The position numbers were made by a program, and so were the translations under genes. Source: Abyssibacter sp036156195 (GTDB lineage Bacteria; Pseudomonadota; Gammaproteobacteria; Nevskiales; OUC007). Taken from it: a DNA stretch of 64,000 bases. Below, in pieces: positions 49,475-58,504 of the stretch. A model generated the notes under the pieces. It was not told where the DNA came from. It made no database searches and saw nothing but the letters and a program-made list of their open reading frames with translations. Where the stretch lies: contig JAYZUZ010000009.1 of NCBI GenBank assembly GCA_036156195.1, positions 124,001 to 188,000 on the forward strand, given 5' to 3'. Each line of letters starts with the position of its first letter. Within the stretch, counting starts at the first letter, position 1.

Positions 49475-50995
49475 ATGGAATACTTTGTCAAGAGTGGCCA
49501 CCCGGAAAAGCAGCGCGTCGGTTGCGTGGTCGTGGGCATCTTCGATCGCCGCAAGACCTCGATCGCCGCTGGAACGCTGGACCACGTCAGCGCCGGGGCC
49601 ATTGGCAGCGTCATGCGTCGCGGAGACATGGATGGCAAACTGGGCCAGACCCTGATGCTGCACAACCTGCCCAACATGTTTGCCGATCGCGTTTTGCTGG
49701 TCGGCATGGGCAAGGAACGCGATCTCGATGATGCGGGGTTCCGCAAGGCTTGTGAAGCGGCGGCCAAGTCCCTCAAGCAGACCGGCGCCAAAGATGCGGT
49801 CAGCTATCTGACACATGCCAACGTCAAAGGTCGCTCCCACGGCTGGAAAGTCAAGCAGGCGGCCCTGGTCACCGAGGCCACGTTCTACGAGTTCACCGAA
49901 TGTCGCGGCGAAGAGGCCCGCGCCGGACTCGACGCGCCAAAAATCGAGCGCATGACCTTTGACGTGCCCCGTCGCAGCGACCTGGAGGAAGGCGAGGCCG
50001 GACTCAACGCCGCCCTGGGCATCGCCCGGGGGGTGGACACGGCGAAACGCCTGGGCGACCTGCCCGGCAATATCTGCACGCCAACCTATCTGGCTGAACG
50101 TGCCGAGCAACTGGCCAAGGACTACAGCAGCATCAAGACCAAGGTGCTGGAAGAATCCGACATGGAAGCGCTTGGCATGGGGGCCTTGCTCTCGGTGTCA
50201 CGCGGCAGCCGCCAGCCCGCCAAGCTGATCATCATGGAGCATATGAAGGGGCCTAAGGACCAGAAGCCCGTGATCTTCGTGGGTAAGGGCCTGACATTTG
50301 ACGCCGGCGGCATCAGCATCAAACCCGGCCCCAAGATGGACGAGATGAAGTACGACATGTGCGGCGGGGCCTCGGTGTTCGGCGCGATGCATGCCATCGC
50401 CGAACTCGACCTTCCGATGAATGTTGTCGGCATCGTCCCCAGTTCCGAGAACCTGCCCGATGGCGACGCCAACAAGCCGGGTGACATCGTCACCAGCATG
50501 GCCGGCATCACCATTGAAGTCCTGAACACCGACGCCGAAGGTCGGCTCATCCTCTGCGATGCGCTGACCTACGCAGAGCGCAATTATGATGCGGACGTCA
50601 TCGTCGACATGGCCACGCTCACTGGCGCCTGTGTGGTCGCACTGGGCGCCCATGCCACAGGACTGTTTTCCAATCAGCCTGCGCTGGCCAAGGCCTTGCT
50701 CGCCGCCGGCGAGTCGATCCACGACCGGGCCTGGGAGATGCCGTTGTGGGAGGACTACCAGCAACAGCTCAAGAGCCCGTTTGCGGACGTCGCCAATATC
50801 GGTGGCCCGGGTGCTGGAGCCATTACCGCCGCCAGCTTTCTCCACCGGTTCATGCGTAAGCAGAAGTGGGCTCACCTGGACATCGCCGGCACCGCCTGGA
50901 CAAGCGGCGGCAGCGCCAAGGGTGCGACCGGACGCCCCGTCGGGCTGCTCGTGCAGTTCCTGCTGGACCGTCTGGAAAAGCAGAAGGCTGCTTAA
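49475..50995 (+). CDS. pepA: Leucyl aminopeptidase
   Basis: M17 hexameric zinc/manganese aminopeptidase that in enterobacteria also binds DNA. The 506-residue protein has a variable N-terminal domain and the catalytic domain with VGKGLTFDAGGISIKPG (metal Lys/Asp), YDMCGGASVFGA and the signature NTDAEGRLILCDAL. The ATG at 49475 follows AAGGAGAAAGGA. A 14-base-pair hairpin lies after the stop, before holC. Confidence 0.96.
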   Translation: MEYFVKSGHPEKQRVGCVVVGIFDRRKTSIAAGTLDHVSAGAIGSVMRRGDMDGKLGQTLMLHNLPNMFADRVLLVGMGKERDLDDAGFRKACEAAAKSLKQTGAKDAVSYLTHANVKGRSHGWKVKQAALVTEATFYEFTECRGEEARAGLDAPKIERMTFDVPRRSDLEEGEAGLNAALGIARGVDTAKRLGDLPGNICTPTYLAERAEQLAKDYSSIKTKVLEESDMEALGMGALLSVSRGSRQPAKLIIMEHMKGPKDQKPVIFVGKGLTFDAGGISIKPGPKMDEMKYDMCGGASVFGAMHAIAELDLPMNVVGIVPSSENLPDGDANKPGDIVTSMAGITIEVLNTDAEGRLILCDALTYAERNYDADVIVDMATLTGACVVALGAHATGLFSNQPALAKALLAAGESIHDRAWEMPLWEDYQQQLKSPFADVANIGGPGAGAITAASFLHRFMRKQKWAHLDIAGTAWTSGGSAKGATGRPVGLLVQFLLDRLEKQKAA

Positions 50996-51019
50996 ACAGA
51001 CGCACTCCATCGCACAAAG

Positions 51020-51057
51020 CCACCCGGGCCGGCAGCGCAGGCAGCCGGCCCGGGTGG
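51020..51057. terminator. GC-rich hairpin after pepA
   Basis: CCACCCGGGCCGGC pairs perfectly with GCCGGCCCGGGTGG, 14 base pairs, around a ten-base loop, 25 bases after the pepA stop. There is no T tract, so it may attenuate or stabilise the 3' end rather than fully terminate. Confidence 0.55.
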
Positions 51058-51169
51058 GGCACAGATTCGGCCGGGGTTCGTGGGCAGCATGACGCCGCCT
51101 CGGGGCTGCGCTACCCTTGCCGATTCTCGCGAGGCCGGAGACTCCGGCGACGCAGCTGCCTGTTCCCGC

Positions 51170-51595
51170 ATGACCCGTATCGGCTTCTACATTTTGCGAG
51201 CCCCAGAGCCGCACGCCTTTGTTTGTCGGCTGTGCCAGCAACTGACGCGGCGCGGGCAACGGGTCTACGTGCATGCGGCCGACGAGTTGCAGGTCCAGCA
51301 CATCGATGAAGCACTCTGGACCGAGCGGCCGGAGTCCTTCATCCCGCATGACGTGCTTGGCACGTCGGAAGACGCGCAAACCCTGGTGCTCATCGGTCAC
51401 GCAGAGCCTCCGGAGCATCAGGCCGAGATCTTGATCAACCTTGCACCCGAAGTGCCGCTGTTCTTCAGCCGCTTCGAGCGCGTGGCAGAAATCATTCCCT
51501 CCAACGACAGCATGAAAGCCGCAGGCCGCAAACGGTTTCAGTTTTACCGCGACCGTGGCTATCAGCTCGACACCTACCAAGACGTTGATGGATAA
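51170..51595 (+). CDS. holC: DNA polymerase III chi subunit
   Basis: Links the clamp loader (with psi) to single-strand DNA-binding protein. The 141-residue protein starts TRIGFYILRAP and shows the chi features FVCRLCQQLTRRGQRVYVHA, DELQVQHIDEALWT, SFIPHDVLG and QAEILINLAPEVPLFFSRFE. The frame is open upstream; ATG 51170 fits the family. Its end overlaps valS by eight bases, the common holC-valS pairing. Confidence 0.94.
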   Translation: MTRIGFYILRAPEPHAFVCRLCQQLTRRGQRVYVHAADELQVQHIDEALWTERPESFIPHDVLGTSEDAQTLVLIGHAEPPEHQAEILINLAPEVPLFFSRFERVAEIIPSNDSMKAAGRKRFQFYRDRGYQLDTYQDVDG

Positions 51596-54377
51596 GACCT
51601 ACGACCCGTCCGAGATCGAACCCCGCTGGTACCAGACCTGGGAGGCTGCGGGCGACTTTGCCGCACGCCTGAACGCGGGGCGGGATGACTACTGCATCGT
51701 CATTCCCCCGCCGAATGTCACGGGCAGTCTGCACATGGGCCATGCGTTTCAGCACACCATCATGGACGCGCTGACTCGCTACCACCGGATGCGTGGCGAC
51801 AATACCCTCTGGCAACCCGGCACGGATCACGCCGGCATCGCCACGCAGATGGTGGTGGAGCGAAAACTGGCCGCCGAAGGCAGCTCCCGCCATGACCTCG
51901 GCCGCGAAGCCTTTGTCGACAAGATCTGGGACTGGAAGGCTGAATCCGGCGGCAACATCACCCGGCAGATGCGCCGCATGGGCAGCTCCGTGGACTGGTC
52001 TCGCGAACGCTTCACCATGGACGAAGGACTGTCGCAGGCGGTGACCGAAGTCTTCGTCCGGCTGTACGACGAAGGTCTGATCTACCGGGGCAAACGCTTG
52101 GTCAACTGGGACCCGGTCTTGAAGACGGCCGTCTCGGATCTCGAGGTCGAATCCAAGGAGGAGCAGGGTCATCTATGGCATCTGCGCTACCCCCGGACCG
52201 ATGGTCAGGGGTATGTCGTGGTGGCCACCACCCGCCCGGAAACCCTGCTGGGTGACAGCGCGGTCGCGGTGCACCCTGACGACGAGCGTTACCAGGACCT
52301 CATCGGTCAGACCCTGGAGCTGCCACTGACCGGACGCCAAATCCCGGTGATCGCCGATGACTACGTCGACCCCGAGTTTGGTACGGGCTGCGTCAAGATT
52401 ACGCCCGCACACGATTTTAACGACTACGCCATGGGGCAGCGCCACGACCTGCCCCTGCGGAACATTTTCGACGACGATGCCTGCATCAACGACGAGGCAC
52501 CGGAGGCCTATCGCGGACTGGCACGTTTTGATGCCCGCAAGCGCATCGTCGCGGATCTCGAAGCCGCCGGCCTGCTGGAACGCATCGACGACCACAGTCT
52601 TATGGTGCCGCGCGGGGACCGGACCGGCGAGGTGCTGGAGCCTTATCTAACGGACCAGTGGTTCGTGAAGACCGGCCCGCTGGCCGAACCCGCCATCGAG
52701 GCGGTAGAGTCAGGAAAAATCCGCTTCGTGCCCGACAACTGGAAGAACACCTATTTCCAGTGGATGCGAAATATCGAGGACTGGTGCATCAGCCGGCAGC
52801 TGTGGTGGGGACACCGTGTACCCGCCTGGTATGACGAGCAGGGGCGCATTGTCGTGGGTCGTGATGAGGCCGAGGCACGTGCCCGCTGGCAGGCACAGTT
52901 CGGCGCCGATAGCGACGAGCAGCCGCGTCTACGGCAAGACCCCGATGTACTGGACACCTGGTTCTCGTCCGCCCTGTGGCCGTTTTCGACTCTGGGCTGG
53001 CCCGAGCAGACCCCGGAGATGCAAGCCTTTTATCCCACGGCCGTGCTGGTGACCGGCTTTGACATCATCTTCTTCTGGGTGGCCCGCATGATCATGATGG
53101 GTCTGAAATTTACCGGCGACGTACCGTTCCGTGATGTGTACATCACCGGTCTGATTCGCGATGCCGAAGGCCAGAAGCAGTCCAAATCCAAAGGCAACGT
53201 GATTGACCCGGTCGACCTGATCGATGGTATCGATTTGGAGTCGCTGGTCGCCAAGCGCACGGCGGGGCTTATGCAGCCGAAGAAGGCGCGAGCCATCGAA
53301 AAAGCCACGCGTAAAGACTATCCCGACGGGATTCCTGCGTTCGGCACCGACGCCGTGCGATTCACCTTCGCCGCCCTGGCGTCCACCGGGCGCGATATCC
53401 GCTTTGATCTGGGTCGGGTTGGCGGCTACCGGAATTTCTGTAACAAATTGTGGAATGCAGCGCGCTACGTGCTGATGAACACAGAGGGCCAGGACACCGG
53501 ACTGGATGCACAGGCCGAGATTGCGCTGTCTGCTGCGGATCGCTGGATTATTTCGCGGCTGCAGGCCACAGAGGCCACCGTGGCACAGCATCTCGATGGT
53601 TACCGCTTCGACTTGGCCGCGCAGGCCCTCTACGACTTCACGTGGAACGAGTACTGCGACTGGTACCTCGAACTGTCGAAGCCCGTGCTCACGGGCGACG
53701 CCGACGCGGCAGCCCAACGCGGCACGCGCCGAACCCTTGTGCGCGTACTGGAAGCCCTGCTACGCCTGCTTCATCCGCTGATGCCGTTCATCACCGAAGA
53801 GATCTGGCAGAAGGTGGCTCCGCTGGCCGGCGTCGAGGGGCGCTCCATTGCCCTGGCGGCCTGGCCAACCGCAGACGCGGACAAGCGGGATCAAGCGGCT
53901 GAAGCCGACGTCCAATGGCTGCAGGACTTTATCCTGGGCGTGCGACGCATTCGCGGTGAAATGGACATTGCACCCAGCAAGCCCATTCCCGTCCTGCTGG
54001 AACACGCTACCCCGGACGATGCGGAACGCCTGAGCCGGTTTGAGGCACTGATTGCCTTCTTGGCCCGCACCGAATCGGTCACGGTGCTGGACGCCAGTGA
54101 GCAGGCACCCGAAGCGGCGATGTCGCTGTTGGGCGGCATGCGTATCCTGGTGCCGATGGCCGGCCTGATCGACAAGGCGGCGGAACTGACCCGACTGGAC
54201 AAGCAAATCGCCCAGTCAGAGGGCGATGTCCAACGATCCGAAGCCAAGCTTGGAAACGAGCGCTTTGTCGCGCGAGCGCCTGAAGCCGTGGTCGACCAGG
54301 AACGTGCCCGTCTGGAACAGCATCGCCAGACGCTGACTGAACTGAAAATGCAGCGGGAACGGATTGCGGCGTTGTAG
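51588..54377 (+). CDS. valS: Valyl-tRNA synthetase
   Basis: Charges tRNA-Val, class I synthetase with CP1 editing. The 929-residue protein has the HIGH motif as HMGH (49-52, in PNVTGSLHMGHA) and the KMSKS motif as KQSKS (530-534). The editing domain lies at about 190-330 (TTRPETLLGDSAVAVHP). The anticodon-binding helices follow, and a C-terminal coiled-coil arm begins near residue 865. ATG 51588 within holC gives the usual N-terminus (YDPSEIEPRWYQTWE). Confidence 0.97.
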   Translation: MDKTYDPSEIEPRWYQTWEAAGDFAARLNAGRDDYCIVIPPPNVTGSLHMGHAFQHTIMDALTRYHRMRGDNTLWQPGTDHAGIATQMVVERKLAAEGSSRHDLGREAFVDKIWDWKAESGGNITRQMRRMGSSVDWSRERFTMDEGLSQAVTEVFVRLYDEGLIYRGKRLVNWDPVLKTAVSDLEVESKEEQGHLWHLRYPRTDGQGYVVVATTRPETLLGDSAVAVHPDDERYQDLIGQTLELPLTGRQIPVIADDYVDPEFGTGCVKITPAHDFNDYAMGQRHDLPLRNIFDDDACINDEAPEAYRGLARFDARKRIVADLEAAGLLERIDDHSLMVPRGDRTGEVLEPYLTDQWFVKTGPLAEPAIEAVESGKIRFVPDNWKNTYFQWMRNIEDWCISRQLWWGHRVPAWYDEQGRIVVGRDEAEARARWQAQFGADSDEQPRLRQDPDVLDTWFSSALWPFSTLGWPEQTPEMQAFYPTAVLVTGFDIIFFWVARMIMMGLKFTGDVPFRDVYITGLIRDAEGQKQSKSKGNVIDPVDLIDGIDLESLVAKRTAGLMQPKKARAIEKATRKDYPDGIPAFGTDAVRFTFAALASTGRDIRFDLGRVGGYRNFCNKLWNAARYVLMNTEGQDTGLDAQAEIALSAADRWIISRLQATEATVAQHLDGYRFDLAAQALYDFTWNEYCDWYLELSKPVLTGDADAAAQRGTRRTLVRVLEALLRLLHPLMPFITEEIWQKVAPLAGVEGRSIALAAWPTADADKRDQAAEADVQWLQDFILGVRRIRGEMDIAPSKPIPVLLEHATPDDAERLSRFEALIAFLARTESVTVLDASEQAPEAAMSLLGGMRILVPMAGLIDKAAELTRLDKQIAQSEGDVQRSEAKLGNERFVARAPEAVVDQERARLEQHRQTLTELKMQRERIAAL

Positions 54378-54422
54378 GTCGGACCCTCTGCACCCCGCCA
54401 TTCCGTCCAACAAGGCCATTTC

Positions 54423-54845
54423 ATGGGTACCCGACTCTTTGTGCTGCTCTTCGTCATTCCACTGGCGGAGACCTGGCTGCTGATCAAGGTCGGTGGCGTC
54501 ATCGGCGCAATCCCGACCATTGCGCTGGTGGTGCTTACGGCCGTCATCGGCACCACGGTGGCGCGCCGGCAAGGCCTGAGTACGATCCGACGGATTCAGC
54601 TGGCGCAGGCCGAAGGGCGGCTTCCTGCTGCCGAAATGGTCGAGGGCGTCTTGTTGTTGCTCGCCGGTGTCCTGCTGATGACGCCGGGCTTCTTCACGGA
54701 TGCCATCGGGTTTTCCATGCTGTTCCCCAAGCTGCGTGGACGCTTGGCCGAACGGACGGTGAACTCGCTGGCCACTGCGCGACCTGACCTGGATCAGCCA
54801 GTCATCATCGAGGGCGACTACGAGCGCAAACGGCCGCCGCGCTAG
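54423..54845 (+). CDS. fxsA: FxsA-family inner-membrane protein
   Basis: A 140-residue membrane protein of the FxsA family (in E. coli, overproduction relieves exclusion of phage T7 by the F plasmid). LFVLLFVIPLAETWLLIKVG and the conserved LLLLAGVLLMTPGFFTDAIG are the family's helices; the C-terminus is cytoplasmic and charged. It follows valS by 45 bases and converges on the patatin-like gene with 33 bases between. Confidence 0.92.
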   Translation: MGTRLFVLLFVIPLAETWLLIKVGGVIGAIPTIALVVLTAVIGTTVARRQGLSTIRRIQLAQAEGRLPAAEMVEGVLLLLAGVLLMTPGFFTDAIGFSMLFPKLRGRLAERTVNSLATARPDLDQPVIIEGDYERKRPPR

Positions 54846-54878
54846 CACAGCGGCGATGGCACGGACGACCCGGCGGTC

Positions 54879-56351
54879 TTAACCCGTCTTGAGTTGCATG
54901 CGCTGGATACGGCTGTCTCCAGCCTGCTGGGTCCCGCCCTGAACCTGTCGTAGCGCGGTGTCCAGCGTCTGCGAAATTCGTGTCTGGTGAAGAATCATGG
55001 ACAGTTTGGGCCAGGTGGCCCGCTCGCCTGCCAGAATCATATCCCGCGTGGCTTGCAGGCTCGGGTTGGAAATCATCTGCCGAAACTGATTCAGCCTGAA
55101 GTTCGGACCAATGGTGATGTTGCCCCGGTATGACTGCTCCAGCAGTCCGTGCACAGTGTCGAGCCGGTTGCGAAGCACGCCCGGAGGAAGCAAGTCCCGT
55201 CCCAGTCCCGCCAGCAACTTCGATTGCTCCTTCAACGCCTCCAGCGCGTAGGACCGCAGGATACCGCTGCGCCCACCCCGTGACCGGGAGCCTCGCAGCG
55301 CAAGAAACGGCACCACATGCGGGTTGGTCTGACTGACGATGAAGTGATTCACGTTGTGCAGTCGACGCAGCCGCAAACGTGGGAGGTCGCTCTTCATCGA
55401 ACCATCCACCCATTTCACATTAGGAAGAAACGGCACCTTGGCGCCGCGGTGGTCCCGTTGGTACAACAGCACCGGCTCAAAAATCAGCGGTACGGCGCAG
55501 GAAGCCAGCACCGCTTCGCGCATGCACAGATGCGGAAACGTCACGTGATTGACCAGCTTGGGCGATTGCGCGGTATTGGCCGGGGAGACCGTGACATTCA
55601 CGACGCGCCCTGTCCGACGGTAGGACTCCTCAAAGGTCATATCCGCGACAAAATGCTGGATGCCCCGGCGAACCTGCGCCTGATCCATCAGCGCGCGACG
55701 CTTGAGTATCGAACCTGGACTCAACCCACGCCAAAAGCCGAAGCGCGCCATGTCCGCATCGAAGATCGCCTCCACCTCGTCATCCGTATGCGTCCCCAGC
55801 GTCGCAGCCACGACCGAGCCGGCGCTGGACCCGGAGATCACGCGAGGCAGGGCCTGGTGCTCCCACAACGTCTTGATCACGCCGATGTGGAACAGCCCCA
55901 GTGTCGCCCCACCGGACAGCATCAGTCCGGTCCGGCCGAACGACAAGGCGGTTTCCTCGAAGAAACGCAGGCGCTCCTGAGCATCGATTGGCGAGGCCGG
56001 CGACGCCAACTCGGTCAATGCGCAACAGACCTCATCGATATAACCGGAGACTAACTGTTTGGTCCCGATAAACGTCTGGGCGTACAGGGACGGGCTGCCA
56101 ATGCCGCCCATGTTCCAGTGCAAGCCCTGACGCAGTTCATGCATGAGCCCTGCAGCATCCCCACGCTCTCTGAGCCGCTTCAGTTGCCGCTTGCGCGCAC
56201 GAATCATCCTGAAGTCATAAAGAGGCGATTCGTCATCGGCCTTCCACGCCTCGCGGCCTGTCAGCACGTCCAACTGCTGCGCCGCCTCGGCCCAGGTCCC
56301 GTAATCGGGCGCATGGCGCATGGCGCGGCGACATTCACGTGCATTGGCCAT
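54879..56351 (-). CDS. Patatin-like phospholipase with N-terminal DUF3336
   Basis: A 490-residue patatin-type lipid acyl hydrolase. The first 115 residues (YGTWAEAAQQLDVLTGREAW) match DUF3336, also found in yeast triacylglycerol lipases. The catalytic domain has the oxyanion loop LSGGATLGLFHIGV, the Ser in VISGSSAGSVVAA and the Asp in KWVDGSMKSDLPRLRLR. No signal peptide is seen, so it acts in the cytoplasm or on the inner membrane, probably in lipid turnover. ATG 56351 has GAGG upstream; ATG 56366 would add five residues. Confidence 0.92.
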   Translation of the reverse strand: MANARECRRAMRHAPDYGTWAEAAQQLDVLTGREAWKADDESPLYDFRMIRARKRQLKRLRERGDAAGLMHELRQGLHWNMGGIGSPSLYAQTFIGTKQLVSGYIDEVCCALTELASPASPIDAQERLRFFEETALSFGRTGLMLSGGATLGLFHIGVIKTLWEHQALPRVISGSSAGSVVAATLGTHTDDEVEAIFDADMARFGFWRGLSPGSILKRRALMDQAQVRRGIQHFVADMTFEESYRRTGRVVNVTVSPANTAQSPKLVNHVTFPHLCMREAVLASCAVPLIFEPVLLYQRDHRGAKVPFLPNVKWVDGSMKSDLPRLRLRRLHNVNHFIVSQTNPHVVPFLALRGSRSRGGRSGILRSYALEALKEQSKLLAGLGRDLLPPGVLRNRLDTVHGLLEQSYRGNITIGPNFRLNQFRQMISNPSLQATRDMILAGERATWPKLSMILHQTRISQTLDTALRQVQGGTQQAGDSRIQRMQLKTG

Positions 56352-56556
56352 CGATACCCGCCTCATCTGTCAATTCGTTCATCCTCAGCTTAACGTCTAT
56401 CTCACCAGGGGGTGTAAACGTTTCGCGAAGCGCTGGCGAATCGGCAGATGCCGGACAAATGCTCCCGGCCTCCGATCCGTGATGCGCTGCAGAGGCCCGC
56501 CTGCCTCAGTTAGTCTTTCCGGGTCTTTTTTCCGAGCGCATGCCGTGGACGACCTG

Positions 56557-57489
56557 ATGACCCAAGCCCCCATCGCTGGTGCGGAACTGCTGCAAACCGT
56601 TCAAACCCGGGCCGGTGAAATCATCGTGGGCAAGCAAGCGCAGCTTCGTCTGGCCACAGCCTGCCTGATCGCGGGCGGGCACTTGCTCATCGATGATGTG
56701 CCCGGAATGGGTAAGACCACTCTCGCGCACACGCTGGCCCGGTTGCTCGGTCTGAATTTCAGCCGGGTCCAGTTCACCAGTGACTTGCTGCCCGCAGACA
56801 TTCTCGGCGTGTCGGTCTTCGAAGGTGCCGACACGGGTTTCGTGTTTCATCCAGGCCCCGTGTTCTCCGAAGTCGTCCTGGCCGATGAGGTCAACCGGGC
56901 GAGTCCCAAAACCCAAAGCGCCCTGCTGGAGGCGATGGAGGAGCGCCAGGTCACCATCGACGGTGTGACGCGCGCCCTGCCGCATCCCTTCTTTGTCATC
57001 GCGACCCAAAATCCCGGCGAACAAATCGGCACGTTTCCGCTGCCGGAATCCCAGCTGGACCGCTTCATGATGCGCCTGGAGCTGGGCTACCCCTCGGCCG
57101 AGGCCGAGCTGGAGCTGCTGGCTGGCCGCAGCCGCCGCTCCCTGCTGGAGGAGATGCTGCCCGTCGCGGGCCCCGAACAGCTCACCACTGTCCAGGCAGA
57201 GGTTGAGCGCGTCGACGCCCGGGAACCCGTGCTGCGCTACATCCTCGCGCTCATCCGCGCGACACGCGCCTCTGCCGAACTACGCGACGGGCTGTCGCCG
57301 CGGGCTGGCCTGGCGCTGAAGCGCGCGGCGCAGGCCTGGGCGTACATGGACCAGCGGCCCTATGTTCAGCCCGAAGACGTGCAGGCCGTGTTTGCGGCGG
57401 TGGTTGCGCACCGGCTGCGTGGTGCCGATCGCCGCCCGCTGTCGGCAGAAGCCGTGCAGGGTATCGTCGAACACGTTGCCATCCCGTAG
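56557..57489 (+). CDS. MoxR-family AAA+ ATPase
   Basis: Chaperone-like ATPase, 310 residues, with Walker A DVPGMGKTT (Lys53), Walker B VVLADEVNRASP, sensor region FFVIATQNPGEQIGTFPLPE and a C-terminal lid. The class pairs with DUF58 proteins in maturation of von Willebrand-type or transglutaminase partners. The frame is open upstream by about 240 bases without homology; ATG 56557 gives the usual start, with GTG 56545 as an alternative. DUF58 and tgpA genes follow. Confidence 0.94.
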   Translation: MTQAPIAGAELLQTVQTRAGEIIVGKQAQLRLATACLIAGGHLLIDDVPGMGKTTLAHTLARLLGLNFSRVQFTSDLLPADILGVSVFEGADTGFVFHPGPVFSEVVLADEVNRASPKTQSALLEAMEERQVTIDGVTRALPHPFFVIATQNPGEQIGTFPLPESQLDRFMMRLELGYPSAEAELELLAGRSRRSLLEEMLPVAGPEQLTTVQAEVERVDAREPVLRYILALIRATRASAELRDGLSPRAGLALKRAAQAWAYMDQRPYVQPEDVQAVFAAVVAHRLRGADRRPLSAEAVQGIVEHVAIP

Positions 57490-57511
57490 CGCGATCAAGG
57501 GACGCATCACC

Positions 57512-58504
57512 ATGACCTGGAACCCGGTGCGCGGCATGCATCGGCGCATCGAACAATGGGTGACCACACGGGTACAGCGACTGCCCGGCCCGGTCACCAT
57601 CCGTCGACAGCGCATTTACATATTGCCCACCCGCCAGGGAGTGGTCTTTGGCGTCATGACCTTTGCGCTGCTGCTGGGGTCGATGAACTACTCCAACAGC
57701 CTGGGATTTGCGCTGACTTTTCTGCTGGCAGGCCTGGGGCTGGTCTGCATGCATCATACGCATGGCAACCTGGTGAACCTCCAGGTTTCTGCACGCGGAG
57801 CACCACCCGTATTTGCAGGCGATACGCTGCGCTTTGTCGTCGTCCTCCACAATGCAAGTCGACGCCCACGCCATGTGGTCGGTACAGGGTTGAGGCAGGG
57901 GGTATGGCCGGATCACTGGGTCGATGTCCCGGCGGGCAGCGAAGTGGCCACCGGCCTGGATGTCGCCGCTTCACACCGAGGGCGCATTCCGGCGCCCCGG
58001 TTTGCCGTCTCCACGCGTTTTCCACTCGGCCTGTTCTATGCCTGGACCTGGGTTGAACTGGATCAAAGCGCTGTGGCCTATCCCAAACCATCGGGTGCGC
58101 CACTGCCCGACTCGCTGGAAGGTGATGACGGCGCCGAACACAGCAGTCCGCGCGTCGGCAACGACGATTTTGCCGGCGTCCGGGACTATCACCGCGGCGA
58201 TGCACTTAGCGCCATCCACTGGAAGGTCACGGCACGCACCGGGGACCTCATGGTCAAGCAATTCGCGCAGGCCAGTCGCGACGAAGTCGTGCTGCATTTC
58301 GACCGGCTCACCGACCCCGACCCCGAACAACGGCTGTCGCAGCTCGCCCGCTGGGCGCTCGACGCCACTGCACGGGGTCTGAGCTGGTCCATGGTCTTAC
58401 CGGATCAGCACATCCCCGCCGGCTCGGGGCCAGATCACTGCGCGCGCTGCCTCACGGCACTGGCTCTTTTTCAGTCGGACCCTCGACCGACCGCATCAAC
58501 ATGA
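57512..58504 (+). CDS. DUF58 domain membrane protein
   Basis: A 330-residue protein with two N-terminal membrane helices (about 43-85), a beta-rich extracytoplasmic-like part, and the DUF58 signature DDFAGVRDYHRGDALSAIHW near residue 215, followed by KVTARTGDLMVKQF. It is the standard partner of MoxR ATPases. Its stop overlaps the tgpA start by four bases (ATGA). Confidence 0.93.
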   Translation: MTWNPVRGMHRRIEQWVTTRVQRLPGPVTIRRQRIYILPTRQGVVFGVMTFALLLGSMNYSNSLGFALTFLLAGLGLVCMHHTHGNLVNLQVSARGAPPVFAGDTLRFVVVLHNASRRPRHVVGTGLRQGVWPDHWVDVPAGSEVATGLDVAASHRGRIPAPRFAVSTRFPLGLFYAWTWVELDQSAVAYPKPSGAPLPDSLEGDDGAEHSSPRVGNDDFAGVRDYHRGDALSAIHWKVTARTGDLMVKQFAQASRDEVVLHFDRLTDPDPEQRLSQLARWALDATARGLSWSMVLPDQHIPAGSGPDHCARCLTALALFQSDPRPTAST